A stretch of DNA of 64,000 nucleotides from NCBI GenBank assembly GCA_019009955.1, contig CM032228.1, positions 125,234,001-125,298,000 of the forward strand, read 5' to 3'. This DNA is from Riptortus pedestris (taxonomy: Eukaryota; Arthropoda; Insecta; Hemiptera; Alydidae). The notes below the pieces were generated by a model. That model saw only the letters and a list, made by a program, of their open reading frames with translations. It was not told the origin of the DNA and ran no database searches. Below are positions 50,010-62,644 of this stretch, piece after piece. The translations under genes were made by a program, and so were the position numbers. Each line of letters opens with the position of its first letter. The stretch's first letter is position 1.

Positions 50010-53000
50010 GTAATACTACAAATAGAGTTTCTTTCTTTTTAAAAAATAAATCATTGAAGATTCAAAAGTGTTTTTATCTCATTCTTTTATTATCATGTGT
50101 TAGAAGTTAAGGACACCAAATATAGGTTGGTGGAATAAAAGTCTTTCTCTTTCACAAAATTTGTTCAATGTTTAGCTCTTTCAAAAAAAGTTACTACTTA
50201 CTGCATACTCAGTATTGCTCTCATTGTCAACAATAAAGTAGCTCTACAGATATATGCAACAACATTTGAAAGATCTTAGAGGTGAATAAATTATTTTGTG
50301 AAGGAGAAAAAGGCTTCTTTCTACATAAATATTTCTTTTGATATTTGTTATGAATTATTTTAATGAATCGGATAACAGGCAGATTCCCAATTTACCAAAA
50401 TAAACCCTATACAGCTTGATAGAAAGAATTTTACTATAATTATGGCATATTGTAAAACAAAAATGCTGAAAAAAAGTTTAAAATATAAAAATATATGAAT
50501 TACAAGTATGTTAGTGAATAAAAATAGAACATTAAATTAATGTAATCTATAAATACTTTTAATTTGGGTGATTTAGCTAATTTATTTAATTAGTCACCCA
50601 TTCATCAACTTAAATTTGGAATAATTATGGTTTCAACTAGATGTAAGAGGGTGAGTTCTAGTTTATTACTAACTGAAAGGAATTTACACTGTTATTTACC
50701 ATTAATTTTTGTATTATATTAGCATTAAGTTTCAATTCATTGTGTTTTTTTTTTCCTTCAAACAAATATGTTTCTTTATATGATAGTTGGCCATTCTTCT
50801 TAAAATAGGTTATTAATTCTGGTTCAAGAGAAACTTTAGACAGATACTAGCTTCGCTGAATAAAATTGGATCTTATAATTTCCCTCAGTGATAATGATAT
50901 AAAAAAATTATTATAGTTTATCTATGCTGTTTCCAATGTCTGTGGAAATATAAGAGACGCTGCCCTGATACCAAATGGCGCCCTTTTTAACAGTAGGGAC
51001 TATTATGCATTAAAATAGCCAGAAAATTTCTAAAATCTTAATCAAAGTCCTTCCATGGGTGATGCATATACTTACAAATTAAACTTTTGTCCACCGTTTT
51101 AAAACACATTCGAATACAGTACAGAACTGTATATTACACAATTTTGACTGAATTTGCTAAAGTTCAAATGATTGGAGTGAATCCTGGATGTTATACTACA
51201 TGTTACATTAGCTCTATAAGTCTTTCTAATGTAGCTCTTATGGCTGATTTATTAGGTAATTGAGGTTCAACTTGGAAAAATAAAATATAACAATCATTCT
51301 CTTTGTTGCCTTGGTTTGATAGTGACAGAGAGAGGCATTATTGGCACCCAATAATACAAATCATCCATCTCAGTTCAACCTATTGATGAAAGCATTTGAG
51401 ATTGATTTTTAACTGTAGACACCTTCTTCTTAAACACTAGCACATTTCCTGAAAACAGAAATGCTTATAACAAATATTTAGTTTTATTACACGGTAAACT
51501 GATTTTATTCATTGTTATCTTTTGTCCCATCAATGAAAACAATGTACTCCAGTTTTTAGCAGATTTTCATTAGAAAAATTGGCTATTGAGGCTGATCACA
51601 TGAGAAAATTACACAAATCACAGTGAATTAGAGCCCAAAACAAGATCAGATTGAATTAAAAATTTGATATTTATAAATTGCTTGCCTATAGATCTATAGA
51701 TTGCTTGTCAGTTCACTCTCTAGCAGCTCCAGATATTTAAACGAAACTTTATATTTAATCTTTTAACCAGAATAGTTCATGGAAGTTTATAATCTGTTTG
51801 TCCAGTGGAAGGCATTAATGGGTTTATATGGCGGTAAAATCAAAAACTCGAAATATTTCAGATGAGTCTAATCAAACCAATTTGATGCAAATTTCATTTA
51901 GATTAACTTTTTTCTCTACAATTGTGGCATATATGTAACATTGGCGAGATATGGATGATATTAGGGGTTTAATTCATAGTTTGATTTTATTGTTGTTTTG
52001 TTTTGAAGATTTTTTTTTTCCGAAACTACCTTATAGTTTTTTAGTACTAGGTACTAGAGTGCACTATTGTACCTGCTTTGCTTTACACCTGTCAATTTAG
52101 TTATACTGTCATCTGGCTTTATTTAATGTTCTGCCAGTTGTCTTTACACAGACCATTATCCGAAGGCAGTCCTGTTTTATTTCGCATGTGTACACCAATT
52201 GTAATATTATTTGAAACTTAAATATACTCCCTAAATTCTTGGGCTCCTTGAAAAAGTGTTAAATATCTAGCTCCTGTGCGAATGGTTTTTTTTGTTATAA
52301 ACAAGAGTGGAATCTTAAATTGCGGCAATGAGCCATTTTACTCAAACTCAACACAGAACTAGAGTGAAAAGATTACACGTTTCTGTTGGAAATCTACATT
52401 TTCCATAAGAAAAGCTGTTTGTTTAACTTTTAACTAGCGTATTATACTAGATATTGTTGGCTAGCTGGGCCAAAAATCATTAACAATGCTTAAATTTAAT
52501 TTATCACAAAAATGTTCCTCCAATGTGCTGTGGAATCCATGTTATTGCACCAGAAATTTCAAGTTGCATAAGAACTACTTTCTTTAATGATTTTCCTTTC
52601 CTCCATATTTCTAAACAATTTTTTTCTGGGCATTAAGAGATCTACAGTTAGAGTATAATGCCCATTTATAATATTAAAAGTAGAATTAATTGGTTGATCA
52701 ATTACACCAGATGGTCATTTACTTATGCCTTGAATAAGAATTATACAAGATGATAGGAAATCTTGTTGAAATTTATGACTCAAATTCCCAGAAGCCTTTA
52801 GAATGTTTAAAATCTCAGGAGCCAGTATTTTCGATTTCAATTTGGATCCCAAGAATGAACTCATTTTAGTAAGTCTTAAGCATAAGGCATGTTTTTTGCT
52901 GGAAGCTTGTGCACTCTCCTTATTCTTCAGCATTCTATTTTAGTTTGCATCCCCCATCCGCATCGCCATTGTGATAAAGCTTACCTAAATTTAAATGTTA

Positions 53001-54619
53001 AACCAAATTCAAACATATGAATGCCGAAAAGCAACCAAATTCAGATGGACCTGAGAATCTATGAAATATTTGTTTTAACAAATTTTTACATTCTCATATA
53101 TAATATTTACTTTCTGAATTACAATATTAGTTTGACTGCTTTGAGCTCAATCAAATATCCATAGTAAATAATTATATTTCCTATTAACAGGCAGAATCCA
53201 TCAGTTTTTGTTACTATTTTTAATATTAAAGAAAATATCATTGAATAGCCTGGGACATAAAGCAGAGTAAACTATCAGCTGTACCACCAATTTTACAAAC
53301 CTTTTCTGATTTGAAAGATTTTCGGTGTATCACTTTCTCAAAGTCACTAACTTTAATTACTAAATAACTTTAAAGTCAATAACTTTAGCTCAATAGGGTA
53401 ATAGCTTAAATTGCTTAATTTATTATGACTTTAATAGATAGAATACTCAACCAATACTACTTAATGCGTTTGTTTCTATCTCTTGTAGTATAAAAAATAT
53501 TTAAAACAGTACTTTTATTAATGTAACACTGAAATCATGAGACCATTTGTTTTTTTGGTGTAACCTATACATATTTTTGAGGAGTAGGAGATAAATTTTA
53601 TAATTATTCTTGTAATATTACGTATTTCATTTGTGCCGCATTATAATAATATCCTGATTCTATAATCCACTCATAAAGATAAAATGTATTAACTTCTGGC
53701 ATTTATACATGAATATATTAAATTATCTAGCCAATTGCTATATGCTTTATGATAATTTCACTATGACTACTACCTTTAACTGTAACTGATAGAAATAATT
53801 TTAGTGGTTGCTGTTAAAGAGTTTAGTTTCCATTGATTTTGAAATTTATTTATTTTTGTTTTGTTCTTTTTATAATAATATTTGTAGTTTATAAAGTTAA
53901 GGATTCAGCATTTACAGAGTATTTTCTGTTTACTACGTATTAAAAATGAAATTCTGGAATTTGGAAATAATATATTCAGTTATTCTTTCCCCTATTTTAT
54001 TTTTGTCACATTTAGTCTTCTCCAGTTGCAAATGAGTTTGTTTAGAAATAATATATTCCTAATTTTAGTTTCCAATGTTAACCACTCATTTTCTTTAAAT
54101 TTTTATTAAAAGGGGAAAAATGGAATTGGAGATATTTGTCCCCATTGTGGATGTTTTTGATTTAAAAAAAATCATAATTGGAATGTTCATTTTAAAGCTT
54201 TCACTATATTCAGCTGGCTCACGATTCTTTGCATGAATGCCTTGTTTAATTTTAAGATGCCTTTTCATTTCATTTTATCTATTGCATTGATCTAAAATAG
54301 TCTCTGTTATTGTACAAAAAAAAAAGAGAGAGAGGAAATAGAGAAGAAAAAAAACCAATAGAAATAAGCAGACATTATGAGATTATTCGACCAAGAATAA
54401 TTATTTCACTTTCAGAAATTTGTTGGCTTTTATTTCATTTTTAAACATTACCTTAGTTTAGGAACCCTATTGTTATCCCTATTCCTTATAATTGCAAAGC
54501 TTGCTTCCAAATATTGCATTTTATGTATTTTGATTTCTTGGCTTTGTTTTATACTTGTACAGCTTTTTAGTGAGCTTTTGTTTGAATGCACTTTTCTGAA
54601 GCGCTTTGTACTTGTGCAG
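50010..54619 (+). other. Intron between exons 8 and 9
   Basis: About 4.6 kb of AT-rich sequence. The only recognisable item is a strongly decayed family A copy from about 51557. No exon, RNA gene or intact repeat seen elsewhere in it. Confidence 0.6.
51557..52300 (+). mobile_element. Possible strongly decayed family A copy
   Basis: It starts ttagcagattttcattag and ggctattgaggctg, which matches the palindromic end with the palindrome broken. Scattered weak matches follow (ctctagcagc, ggcattaatgg, ctcctgtgcg near 52270). The right boundary is uncertain. Confidence 0.35.
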
Positions 54620-54869
54620 GTTAGGTATGAATGAGAAGTCACCACCAGGTTCTCCAACAGTGAAATCTGTGATAGAGAAGGCGGACTCAGTGTCGTGGGT
54701 CCTGGACCTTGAGGAGCCACCTGAGTGTGTGGCCTCTAGGATCCTTCGAAGGGCTGTCAGGTCTAGGGCCTGTGGCTCACCTAGTACACCTCGCCTCGGG
54801 GCATCTCCCATCAAGGTTTTTAGCTATATTTTGCTTGTATTATCTCATTGTTGCTTGCTTCAAGGTTAA
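54620..54869 (+). CDS. MTUS-like gene, exon 9: C-terminal tail, possibly the terminal exon
   Basis: The acceptor is cttgtgcag; the first base completes the Arg codon begun in exon 8. It encodes a Ser/Pro-rich segment with SPPGSPTVKSVIEKADSVSW, a DLEEPPE acidic patch, ILRRAVRSRACGS and PSTPRLGASPIK. Two readings are possible. Either it splices at a weak donor (gttttt, 54816) into an exon I cannot find, or it reads through to a stop at 54867-54869, adding a hydrophobic end (VFSYILLVL and beyond). An AATAAA at 54947-54952, about 80 bases past that stop, favours a terminal exon or a short alternative end. Coding identity is good; the 3' boundary is not. Confidence 0.7.
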
Positions 54870-54946
54870 CTCCACCCAAATATTATTACTTCTTATTTTT
54901 CATTCCATGAAATGTATTTTTAAAAATGCTCATTTAAAGAGGTTCA

Positions 54947-54952
54947 AATAAA
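54947..54952 (+). promoter_or_regulatory. Candidate polyadenylation signal for the MTUS-like gene
   Basis: AATAAA, about 80 bases after the read-through stop of exon 9, with another AATAAA a few bases further on. The region is AT-rich, so chance occurrence is likely; position relative to the stop is the only support. Confidence 0.3.
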
Positions 54953-55881
54953 AGTTAAATAAATGTCAGGTATAATTAAATTTATAACTAGTCTAGTATG
55001 TTTCCATGGGCAGGGTGTATTTTTCAGTGCTGAAAGGAAAAATTTTAGCAGTTTTATAGGTAAGATCTCTGAAATAAAGAGCTGCTAGTCTGTAGGCAAT
55101 GATGGTGATATGGACTATACTAAAGACCTGGATGAAGTTGTGGAAGCCCAGATATTCTTCTAGATTAAGAAATATTAGCTGAATACATATATCAATTTAT
55201 ACAACGAAAAATTAGAGAAAGGAACAGACCCTGACCACTACTAACGCATACCTCATATGTTCAATCCTGAAGAAAAGCTCCTCTATTCATTTTGAAAATT
55301 ATGAATGAACAACACTGTTACCAGTTATTGATTTGATCAGATGTGTAAAGCTTAACAAAAGAAATCTGAGCTACGAAATCCTTAAGAAATTATCAAGCCG
55401 GCCATTGCTTTTTTAAAACAGCTTTATCATAAACGCCTTTGTAACACAGACATATGTACCTTTGTTTTTAAACTTTGCTTTACTTTTAAGTATACATTGG
55501 GTATAATCAGTTAATTGATAAATTACAAAATCTAAAAATATATTTTTGTTTGTTAACATTAATTTTTCACAAAAAAGTTTAATTATAGGGTTTACATTTT
55601 TAAAGATAACTGCATTCTGTTTAGTATATGAAAAATAGGATGTATTTTTTTTAGGGATCAAAACCTAATAACTTTAGTGTTAATAAGGAATACTCAACAT
55701 TTTTATTTTTATTTTTACTCATTGGTTCCTTAGTTTTTGATTAGTTATGAAAGTTTGGATTTACTGTGGATGAAATATATGTGAAAGAAAACTAGAGCTA
55801 AAATGCTGGTATATGATTATGATGTGAAGAATTTATCTTGTGTGGAGTTATGCCTTTGTAAGCTGCAAAAGAAATGGAAAG

Positions 55882-55950
<69 letters not shown>

Positions 55951-56158
55951 AAATAATAGATTTAGAGAAATACAAAAACTAAAATATGCCTGGAGGAAAT
56001 GTTTTTTTTTGTTTACTTCGCCCTTGTGTAAAACAATTGAGGTCGCTTAGCTGGTGGAACAGTGGTATAACTGGAAAATTATAGTGTAATTAATATAAAT
56101 CAACCATAATTGTCAGAATATGTTTTAAAAATATTTTGCCAGTGGTACTCCTTATACT
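54953..56158. other. 3' flank or intron, nothing recognised except a microsatellite
   Basis: AT-rich non-coding sequence after exon 9. The only notable item is (TA)n at 55885-55949. Short open frames here look random. Confidence 0.5.
55885..55949. repeat. (TA)n microsatellite
   Basis: About 65 bases of pure TA, outside recognised elements: an empty tract of the kind family B occupies. Confidence 0.95.
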
Positions 56159-57105
56159 CTTACGGGAAATCAGCTATTGAGGTTCTAGTCATGATTTTCG
56201 AAAAAGATCCTCAAATGTCCATCGCTCCTACGTAGTAGATGATGAAAATGTGGTCCGTTCAAATTATATATATATGTCTGTTACCGCTTTAGCGGCCACA
56301 ATTTTTGTTTATCATTACCAAAATTGATATATAAGTGTATCATACCAAACTAAAGATCAAGTTACTTAGTGGCTGAAATTGGACCAGAGGAAAGGGAGAT
56401 TTAGAAAAAGGGAAATTTCGAAAATTCAAAATATTTCCGTTATTTTGCGTCTGTATTTAACCAATCTTATTGCAAATGTAATTTTCTATAAATGTTGTTA
56501 TGTATCTATTTTCTCTATTAACCCAGATATTTGTATATTTTCATTTTTGGTCATCTGTAAACCCCCACTCCTATTCATGTTATATTAACAATAAACTGTT
56601 ATATCATGGACCACTTCATTTCAAGGTTAAATGCCAAGTTTTATTTTAACTTTTACATTGTTAAATAAATGCAAATTCATTGTGTGATGACTTCACCAAT
56701 TAAGATTTTACATTCTTGTCTCGAAAATGTTTATTTGATCAATAACATACTTGATATTTAAATATTTTAGTCAACACTAAAGGTCATATTTGATATTGGC
56801 TGAATTCAGAATTATAGAATTCAAAATATCTCGAATATAATGGGTCAGATCATAAAATGTTATAGAATTAATCTTGTTAAACTATAGATGCTCTATAATT
56901 GTTGTTTTATACATTTTTTCTTGACTCAAGTATTAAGTGAGTTATTTGTACTTTCTTGTTTTCAACCTTCAGTAACCCCCTCCCACTGCTCCCGCCCCTT
57001 TTACTCATCAGCTTTACATAGAAATAGAGAATTTTTGGTAAGATGAGATCAGGAGTGTGTTATATTAGCACGTAGGAAATCTGCTCTCCGTGATGGCCTT
57101 TTTTT
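56159..57105 (+). mobile_element. Family A element, long form, copy A18
   Basis: About 945 bases. The left end is cttacgggaaatcagctattg, then ggtccgttcaaa, a short TA tract, a core, gtaaacccccactcc, and a second diverged core (aactaaaggtcat near 56773, atctcgaatataatgggtc near 56828, aaccttcagtaacccc near 56964). The right end is cacgtaggaaatctgctc with ccgtgatgg. It shows the tandemly doubled core of the long form most clearly. Confidence 0.65.
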
Positions 57106-60100
57106 TGTATTAATTAAGTCCTTCAGACAATTGTGACTTGATTTCTAATTTTACAAAAGATTTCCAGTTACCTCATTGTTACATCAAATGAGTGATATGT
57201 TATTTCCTCGATTAATTATTTTCATCTTCTTTTGGGGAATTTTACGAATTACAATTGAGAAATTTTTATATAGCTTATTTTACTCTACTTTTGTTTATGG
57301 CAAGTGTATTTAACACTAAAGTAAAAGATATATTATGGGTAAAACATGTAATAAGTGCAAAATATATTTCAATGACATCGAATGATTTTGAAGAACAGAA
57401 CAAAGTTTTGATTATGACAGTTTTATTTAATATTAATAAAGGCGTCCAGTACATACACTTGGAAGTACATATCCTGTTGAAAATTTAAGTCACCAGATAC
57501 ATTTTTAAAGCTATATTTTAGGAAAGTTTAACTTGTTAATTTGTTTGTTGATATATACATATATTTGAACTTCAATAGTTAAAGCTAAAAAAATTGAAAA
57601 TTCTAAAAATCCAGAGGAAAAGTTTAATGAACAATGAAATATTTTTATAAGCTTTTCTATGGATTTTATTTCTTTTTTTGATTAATTACGCACGTTTCTA
57701 GCTGTAGCCATCAGAGAAAAAATTGGAACTAATCATTCTTTTTTGGAAGGTTTCAGCCTTTGAGAATAATTCATATAAAATACTTATGCGCTTTTTTTTT
57801 TTTTTTAATATTATTATTAAATGAATCTAGCTCACTTTCACCTGAGCTAAAAATTCTTTCATTGCTTCATTTTGTGTTGAAACACATTTTATATTCATTG
57901 AGTCTTCATGCCCTGTTCATGAAGGCTATTATAATACATTGCTATAAATTGATTTTGCTATACTAGAAAAATAATACATCCATGAAGCATCCTCTATAAA
58001 CTTATCTTTTTTTTTTTTTTTTTTTTTTTTTTTCTTTTTTTTTTTGTCTTTCATAAATCTTTTAAAAGTGCAATGTTAGTAGAAAATATTTTAACACTTG
58101 AAAAAATGCTAATCTGCTAAACATTAATTTAGTATGGCTTTTATCTCTGGATGACTTTTACTAACAAATTAATATCACTGTGCACTTATACCTTTTAGCC
58201 TGTATCTAACATTTACGTTCTGTATTCTGTATGCCTTATTGTCTCTAGCAGAAAATTTTTAAATACCTTTAGGTTTTTTGAATACTGGCTGATTAAGGTA
58301 AAATATGAAGAAGTCTCTGTTAGTTACCATTGATACAAGGAGAAGTTATTGCATTTCATTACTAATTATAGTGACATAATATCTTATTATTTGTGTTTTA
58401 GTCGTAGGGATTATGAGCTTGAAGCATTTTATACACTGTATTCCTTGGATTAGCATTCCATAAATATCAAATATAAGTTCATTTGTACATGTTGTAGATT
58501 GAAATGGGCTCTGTTTATTCTGTATTTTTTTTATTTCAAAGAAAATAAATTTAAAGGGAATAAATTAAGTTATTATAGAAAGAAGCATAAAGATAAATAT
58601 AAATTTATTGAAAATGCCTAGGACAAGAAATTAATTGGTAAGGTGTGATCATAGGAACTACTAAATTGTTGTTCTCATTTAGAATGGCACTATTTTCATT
58701 AGTAGAAAAGGTGCAATTATGATCCTTATTTATGTGGTGAATGATAAAAACAAAATTATTCCTGTTAATGCTTTTTGAATTGCATTCTTTTATTCTTTTT
58801 TTTGTTTGCATTTTGTGTAATTTGTTTATTTTTTGCAATATATAGAAAAACAAGCGATGGGCTTCTTTATGTGTTCAACTCCTTTGTTTGTCTGCATTTA
58901 ATGTCAATTATCCTTCCTCCTCCCTCCATTGAACTTTCTAATGAGGCTTCGTTTACTTAAAGTGATATTTTGTTTTAAAATTTCCTTTATCCCATTCTGC
59001 ATTTGTCTACCTATTCCGAATGTTTGTCATTTCATATTTGTAAGAATGTATAATACATTTTTAAATGTTCTAACCCCCTCTAATTTGTATTGTTCTTCAC
59101 AAAGTCTGTAAAAATTATCCACATCATTCCTTTTATACCCCATATGAGGATCCTTTTAATGTTTTTCATTGCTATTTGTATTATTGTCAGATTAACATCA
59201 CTGCGATAGGTTAAGATTGGGAATTTCATTTCCCAAACCAGTGCATAGCTATATAAACACTGGGTCTAAATTTTAACACTACTTCACTGCTATTGCACTG
59301 TTGTTTGTCGTTTTTTGTCAGAGTTTATAAATGTGAAAACAAAAATCAATCAACTATTATTGATTGATTCCCCTGTTATCTGTTTTTAGTCAACTAAATT
59401 TAATTAGTATGTGCACTATGTTCATTCCAGCACAAAAATTACTAACTAGCTGTTGGATATGCAAATTAATGATGATCATTTTATAAAAGGTAAAGTCAAC
59501 TGTTGTCCAACCCTTTGAGGGGTCCTAAATGAGGAAGAAAAGGAATGATGTGTTAAGTGGAAGCAGATGAAATGGATCAAAGGTAAACAATCTTGGTAGG
59601 TAATAATATATGATAGCAGTAGATATCACTCGTTCTCAAGAGACTTCATATATACATATATATGACATTTCCTCGATCAATTTAACCCATTATTTCAACT
59701 AGAAGTGTTTAAAGAACACAGTAATTAGTATTGTAATTATTATTGTATATAGTACGCTGCATTTCTATTTCTCACTGATATAAATATCTTAAGCTTCTTA
59801 AGCTTGGCTGGTTCAAAATTGCATTGGATTTGAAATTTGTCTTTATTAATCAGCTTCATTTGTATAGTTTAGCCTGCTTCAGCTGCTAAGTTTATCACAA
59901 GAAAATACCTACCTTCATTTTTACATGAAAGAAATTCTGCTTAGCGCCAAGTGAATATATTCTCAAGTGGAATTCGCTGCCCACACTATTAAATAATTTA
60001 TTATTCCAAGGTTTTATTTTATTTTATTATTTATTTTTTACTGCTTAATCATTGAATTAAAATTATTTACCTTTAGCATATTTTACAAAGCATATTCCTA

Positions 60101-60646
60101 CCCCCACATTATAAAATTTATACGTTTATACTTGTATGTTCTTTTAAATTATTTGGGACCATTTAGGAAACGGGGAAAATATAATCCTATAAATGTTACA
60201 AAAAGTTTTAGTAGGTGATTGCGAGTGCTTATGAAAACACAATGTGGGGCATTGAAAACATTTGTATAAAAATTGTTTGTTCTTGCATTTTGATTCTGAA
60301 CCCCTGTGGCCAAATAGACAAAGACTCAATGAAAGGAAGTTAATGTCCCCAGGATGATTTTAATTGTTAGTTGGCTTCTTATTTATTTCACTATTATAAA
60401 ATGACTATCTATTGTACTAACTGCTTTCTATTTTCTCCAGTGATTTATTTTGTGGAAGTGAGTACATTGCATTACTATCAAATAAAACAAAAAAATGCAC
60501 ATGCCATTGTTTTGTCGTCATTATTTCTTTTTTCTCAATTTGCATGTTCCATCATTTTCTTCCTAAGTGCAGAAAATGCATTAAGAATACTGTGAATAAG
60601 TACTCTGATATAACTATTTAAGCAACTACGATTTTTTTTTGATTTT

Positions 60647-60652
<6 letters not shown>
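57106..60652. other. AT-rich sequence without recognised genes
   Basis: Non-coding in appearance, T-rich. A long, once-interrupted T tract lies at 58007-58045. No repeat family or exon recognised. Confidence 0.5.
58007..58045. repeat. Long T tract
   Basis: About 39 bases, nearly all T. On the minus strand it would be a poly-A tail, but no element body was recognised next to it. Confidence 0.8.
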
Positions 60653-60719
<67 letters not shown>

Positions 60720-60720
<1 letters not shown>

Positions 60721-62591
60721 TAGCTCAGATACCCGGCTTCGCTCGGGAATTCATATGAGGCTGAATGGTGATGGTATATTTTTGGCAAGGCTTTACTTTG
60801 CACAATATTTTAACATTTACCCGTCCCAGTGTTTAGGGTTAACACCCGTCGTTTCTGTGGATTTGTTAATAATAAAATTATTTTTTTATGCAAGACTTCA
60901 CTGTCCTTCATATTGTCATATTTCCCGTTTCCTGTGCATTATGCATAGATTTTAATTATTAATGAGAAAATATTGACATACATTTGAATCAATTTTTTCA
61001 TTTAGGTACCTGGTAGTTCATATTGAAAAGAAGTGTTGAGCAAATTTCTCTAAATAACAAAATAAACAACTTTTGTTATGTGCATATTTGCTGAAACCCC
61101 CAATAGGAAATTACTATTTTTAATTTCAGGCCTCCCTTATAACCCCAACTCCTGCCCGTCCCTAGAAATAGTATAAGTTATCATAAGGAAGGCGTTAGTG
61201 CTAATACACATACTGAGTGTTTTATTTAGTTCGGTTGAGTCTTTGTGCCAAATAAAATTGTTGACTCTCGCTTTAATTTTTAGCGTATAACGCCTTTATA
61301 CTTCGGTATACGACGATAGCGTATATAAAAAAAGTTTCTCTAAATAACAAAATAAACAACTTTTTTTATGTGCATATTTGCCGAAAATGCAATAGGAAAC
61401 GAAATATCACTATTATTAATTTCAGGCCTCCCTTATAACCCCCACTCCTGCCCTTCCCTAGAAATGTTAGTATGGCTTATTATAAGGAAGGCGTTGCTGC
61501 TAATTCACATACCGATTTTGGTTTAGTTCGGTCGAGTCTTTTGTGCCAAATAAAATTGTGGACTCCCACTATGGTTTTTAGCGTATAACTCATTTATAGT
61601 TCCGTATACGGCAAAAAAGCATATAAGAAAAGTTACTCTAAATAACAAAATGAACAACTTTTGTTATGTGCATATTTGCCGAAACCCCAATAGGAAACGA
61701 AATACTACTATTTTTAATTTCAGGCCTCCAATATAACCCCCACTCCTGCCCGTCCCTAGAAATGTTAGTATGGCTTATTATAAGGAAAGCGTTAGTACTA
61801 ATTCACATACCGAGTTTACTTTAGTTCGGTTGAGTCTTTTATGCCAAATAAAATTGTGGACTCCCTCTATAGTTTTTAGCGTATAACTCATTTATACTTC
61901 CGCATACTGCAAAACTGCATATAACAAAAGTTACTCTAAATTACAAAATAAACAACTTTTGTTATGGACATATTTGCTGAAAAAGCAATAGGAAACGAAA
62001 TATCGCTATTTTTAATTTCAGGCCTCCAATATAACCCCCACTCCTGCCCGTCCCTAGAAATGTTAGTATAGCTTATTATAAGGAAGGCGTTAGTTCTAAT
62101 TCACATACCGAGATTAGTTTAGTTCGGTTGAGTCTTTTGTGCCAAATAAAATTGTGGACTCCCTCTATAGTTTTTAGCGTATAACTCATTTATACTTCCG
62201 CATACTGCAAAAGTGCATATAACAAAAGTTACTCTAAATTACAAAATAAACAACTTTTGTTATGGACATATTTGCTGAAAAAGCAATAGGAAACGAAATA
62301 TTGCTATTTTTAATTTCAGGCCTTCCTTATAACCCCCACTCCTGTTCGTCTTAGAGAACATTAATATAGCCTAAAGTCTAAGTTGGGCTAGTAGTAATAT
62401 ACATACCAAGTTTCATAAAATTCGGTTCAGCCGTTTTTGCGTGAAAAGGTAACAAACAAACAAACAAACAAACAAACAAACAAACAAACATACACGAAAG
62501 AAACAAAATGCAGTTATGGTGTCTATGACATGTGAAACGAAAAGTTATCATGAAATTTCGCGAAAAAAATCAATGTACAGACAGAGGTTAC

Positions 62592-62596
<5 letters not shown>
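60720..62596 (+). mobile_element. Family B element, copy B2, inserted in a (TA)n tract
   Basis: About 1.9 kb between (TA)n tracts at 60653-60719 and 62597-62641. The head is tagctcagatacccggcttcg followed by gaggctgaatggtgatgg, matching the reverse complement of 24468-24545. About 260 bases later comes a tandem array. The tail is aattcggttcagccgttttt, a (CAAA)n tract (about 62451-62490), acgaaagaaacaaaatgcag and gacagaggttacaatttta. No coding capacity. Confidence 0.75.
60985..62440 (+). repeat. Tandem array of a ~298-bp unit inside B2
   Basis: Five units, anchored on the block caggcctcc/ttataacccccactcctgcc at 61131, 61427, 61725, 62023 and 62321, giving spacings of 296, 298, 298 and 298. 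Each unit also carries acaaaataaacaacttttgt, a purine-rich agtctttt block, and gtggactccc. The last unit diverges into the tail, as do the units in B1. Confidence 0.85.

Positions 62597-62641
<45 letters not shown>

Positions 62642-62644
<3 letters not shown>

Noticed and set aside
57255..57966. Two plus-strand frames of 77 and 68 codons after the gene
   Set aside because: Composition is dominated by Phe, Leu, Ile, Asn and Lys, as expected from AT-rich non-coding DNA; there are no supporting signals.
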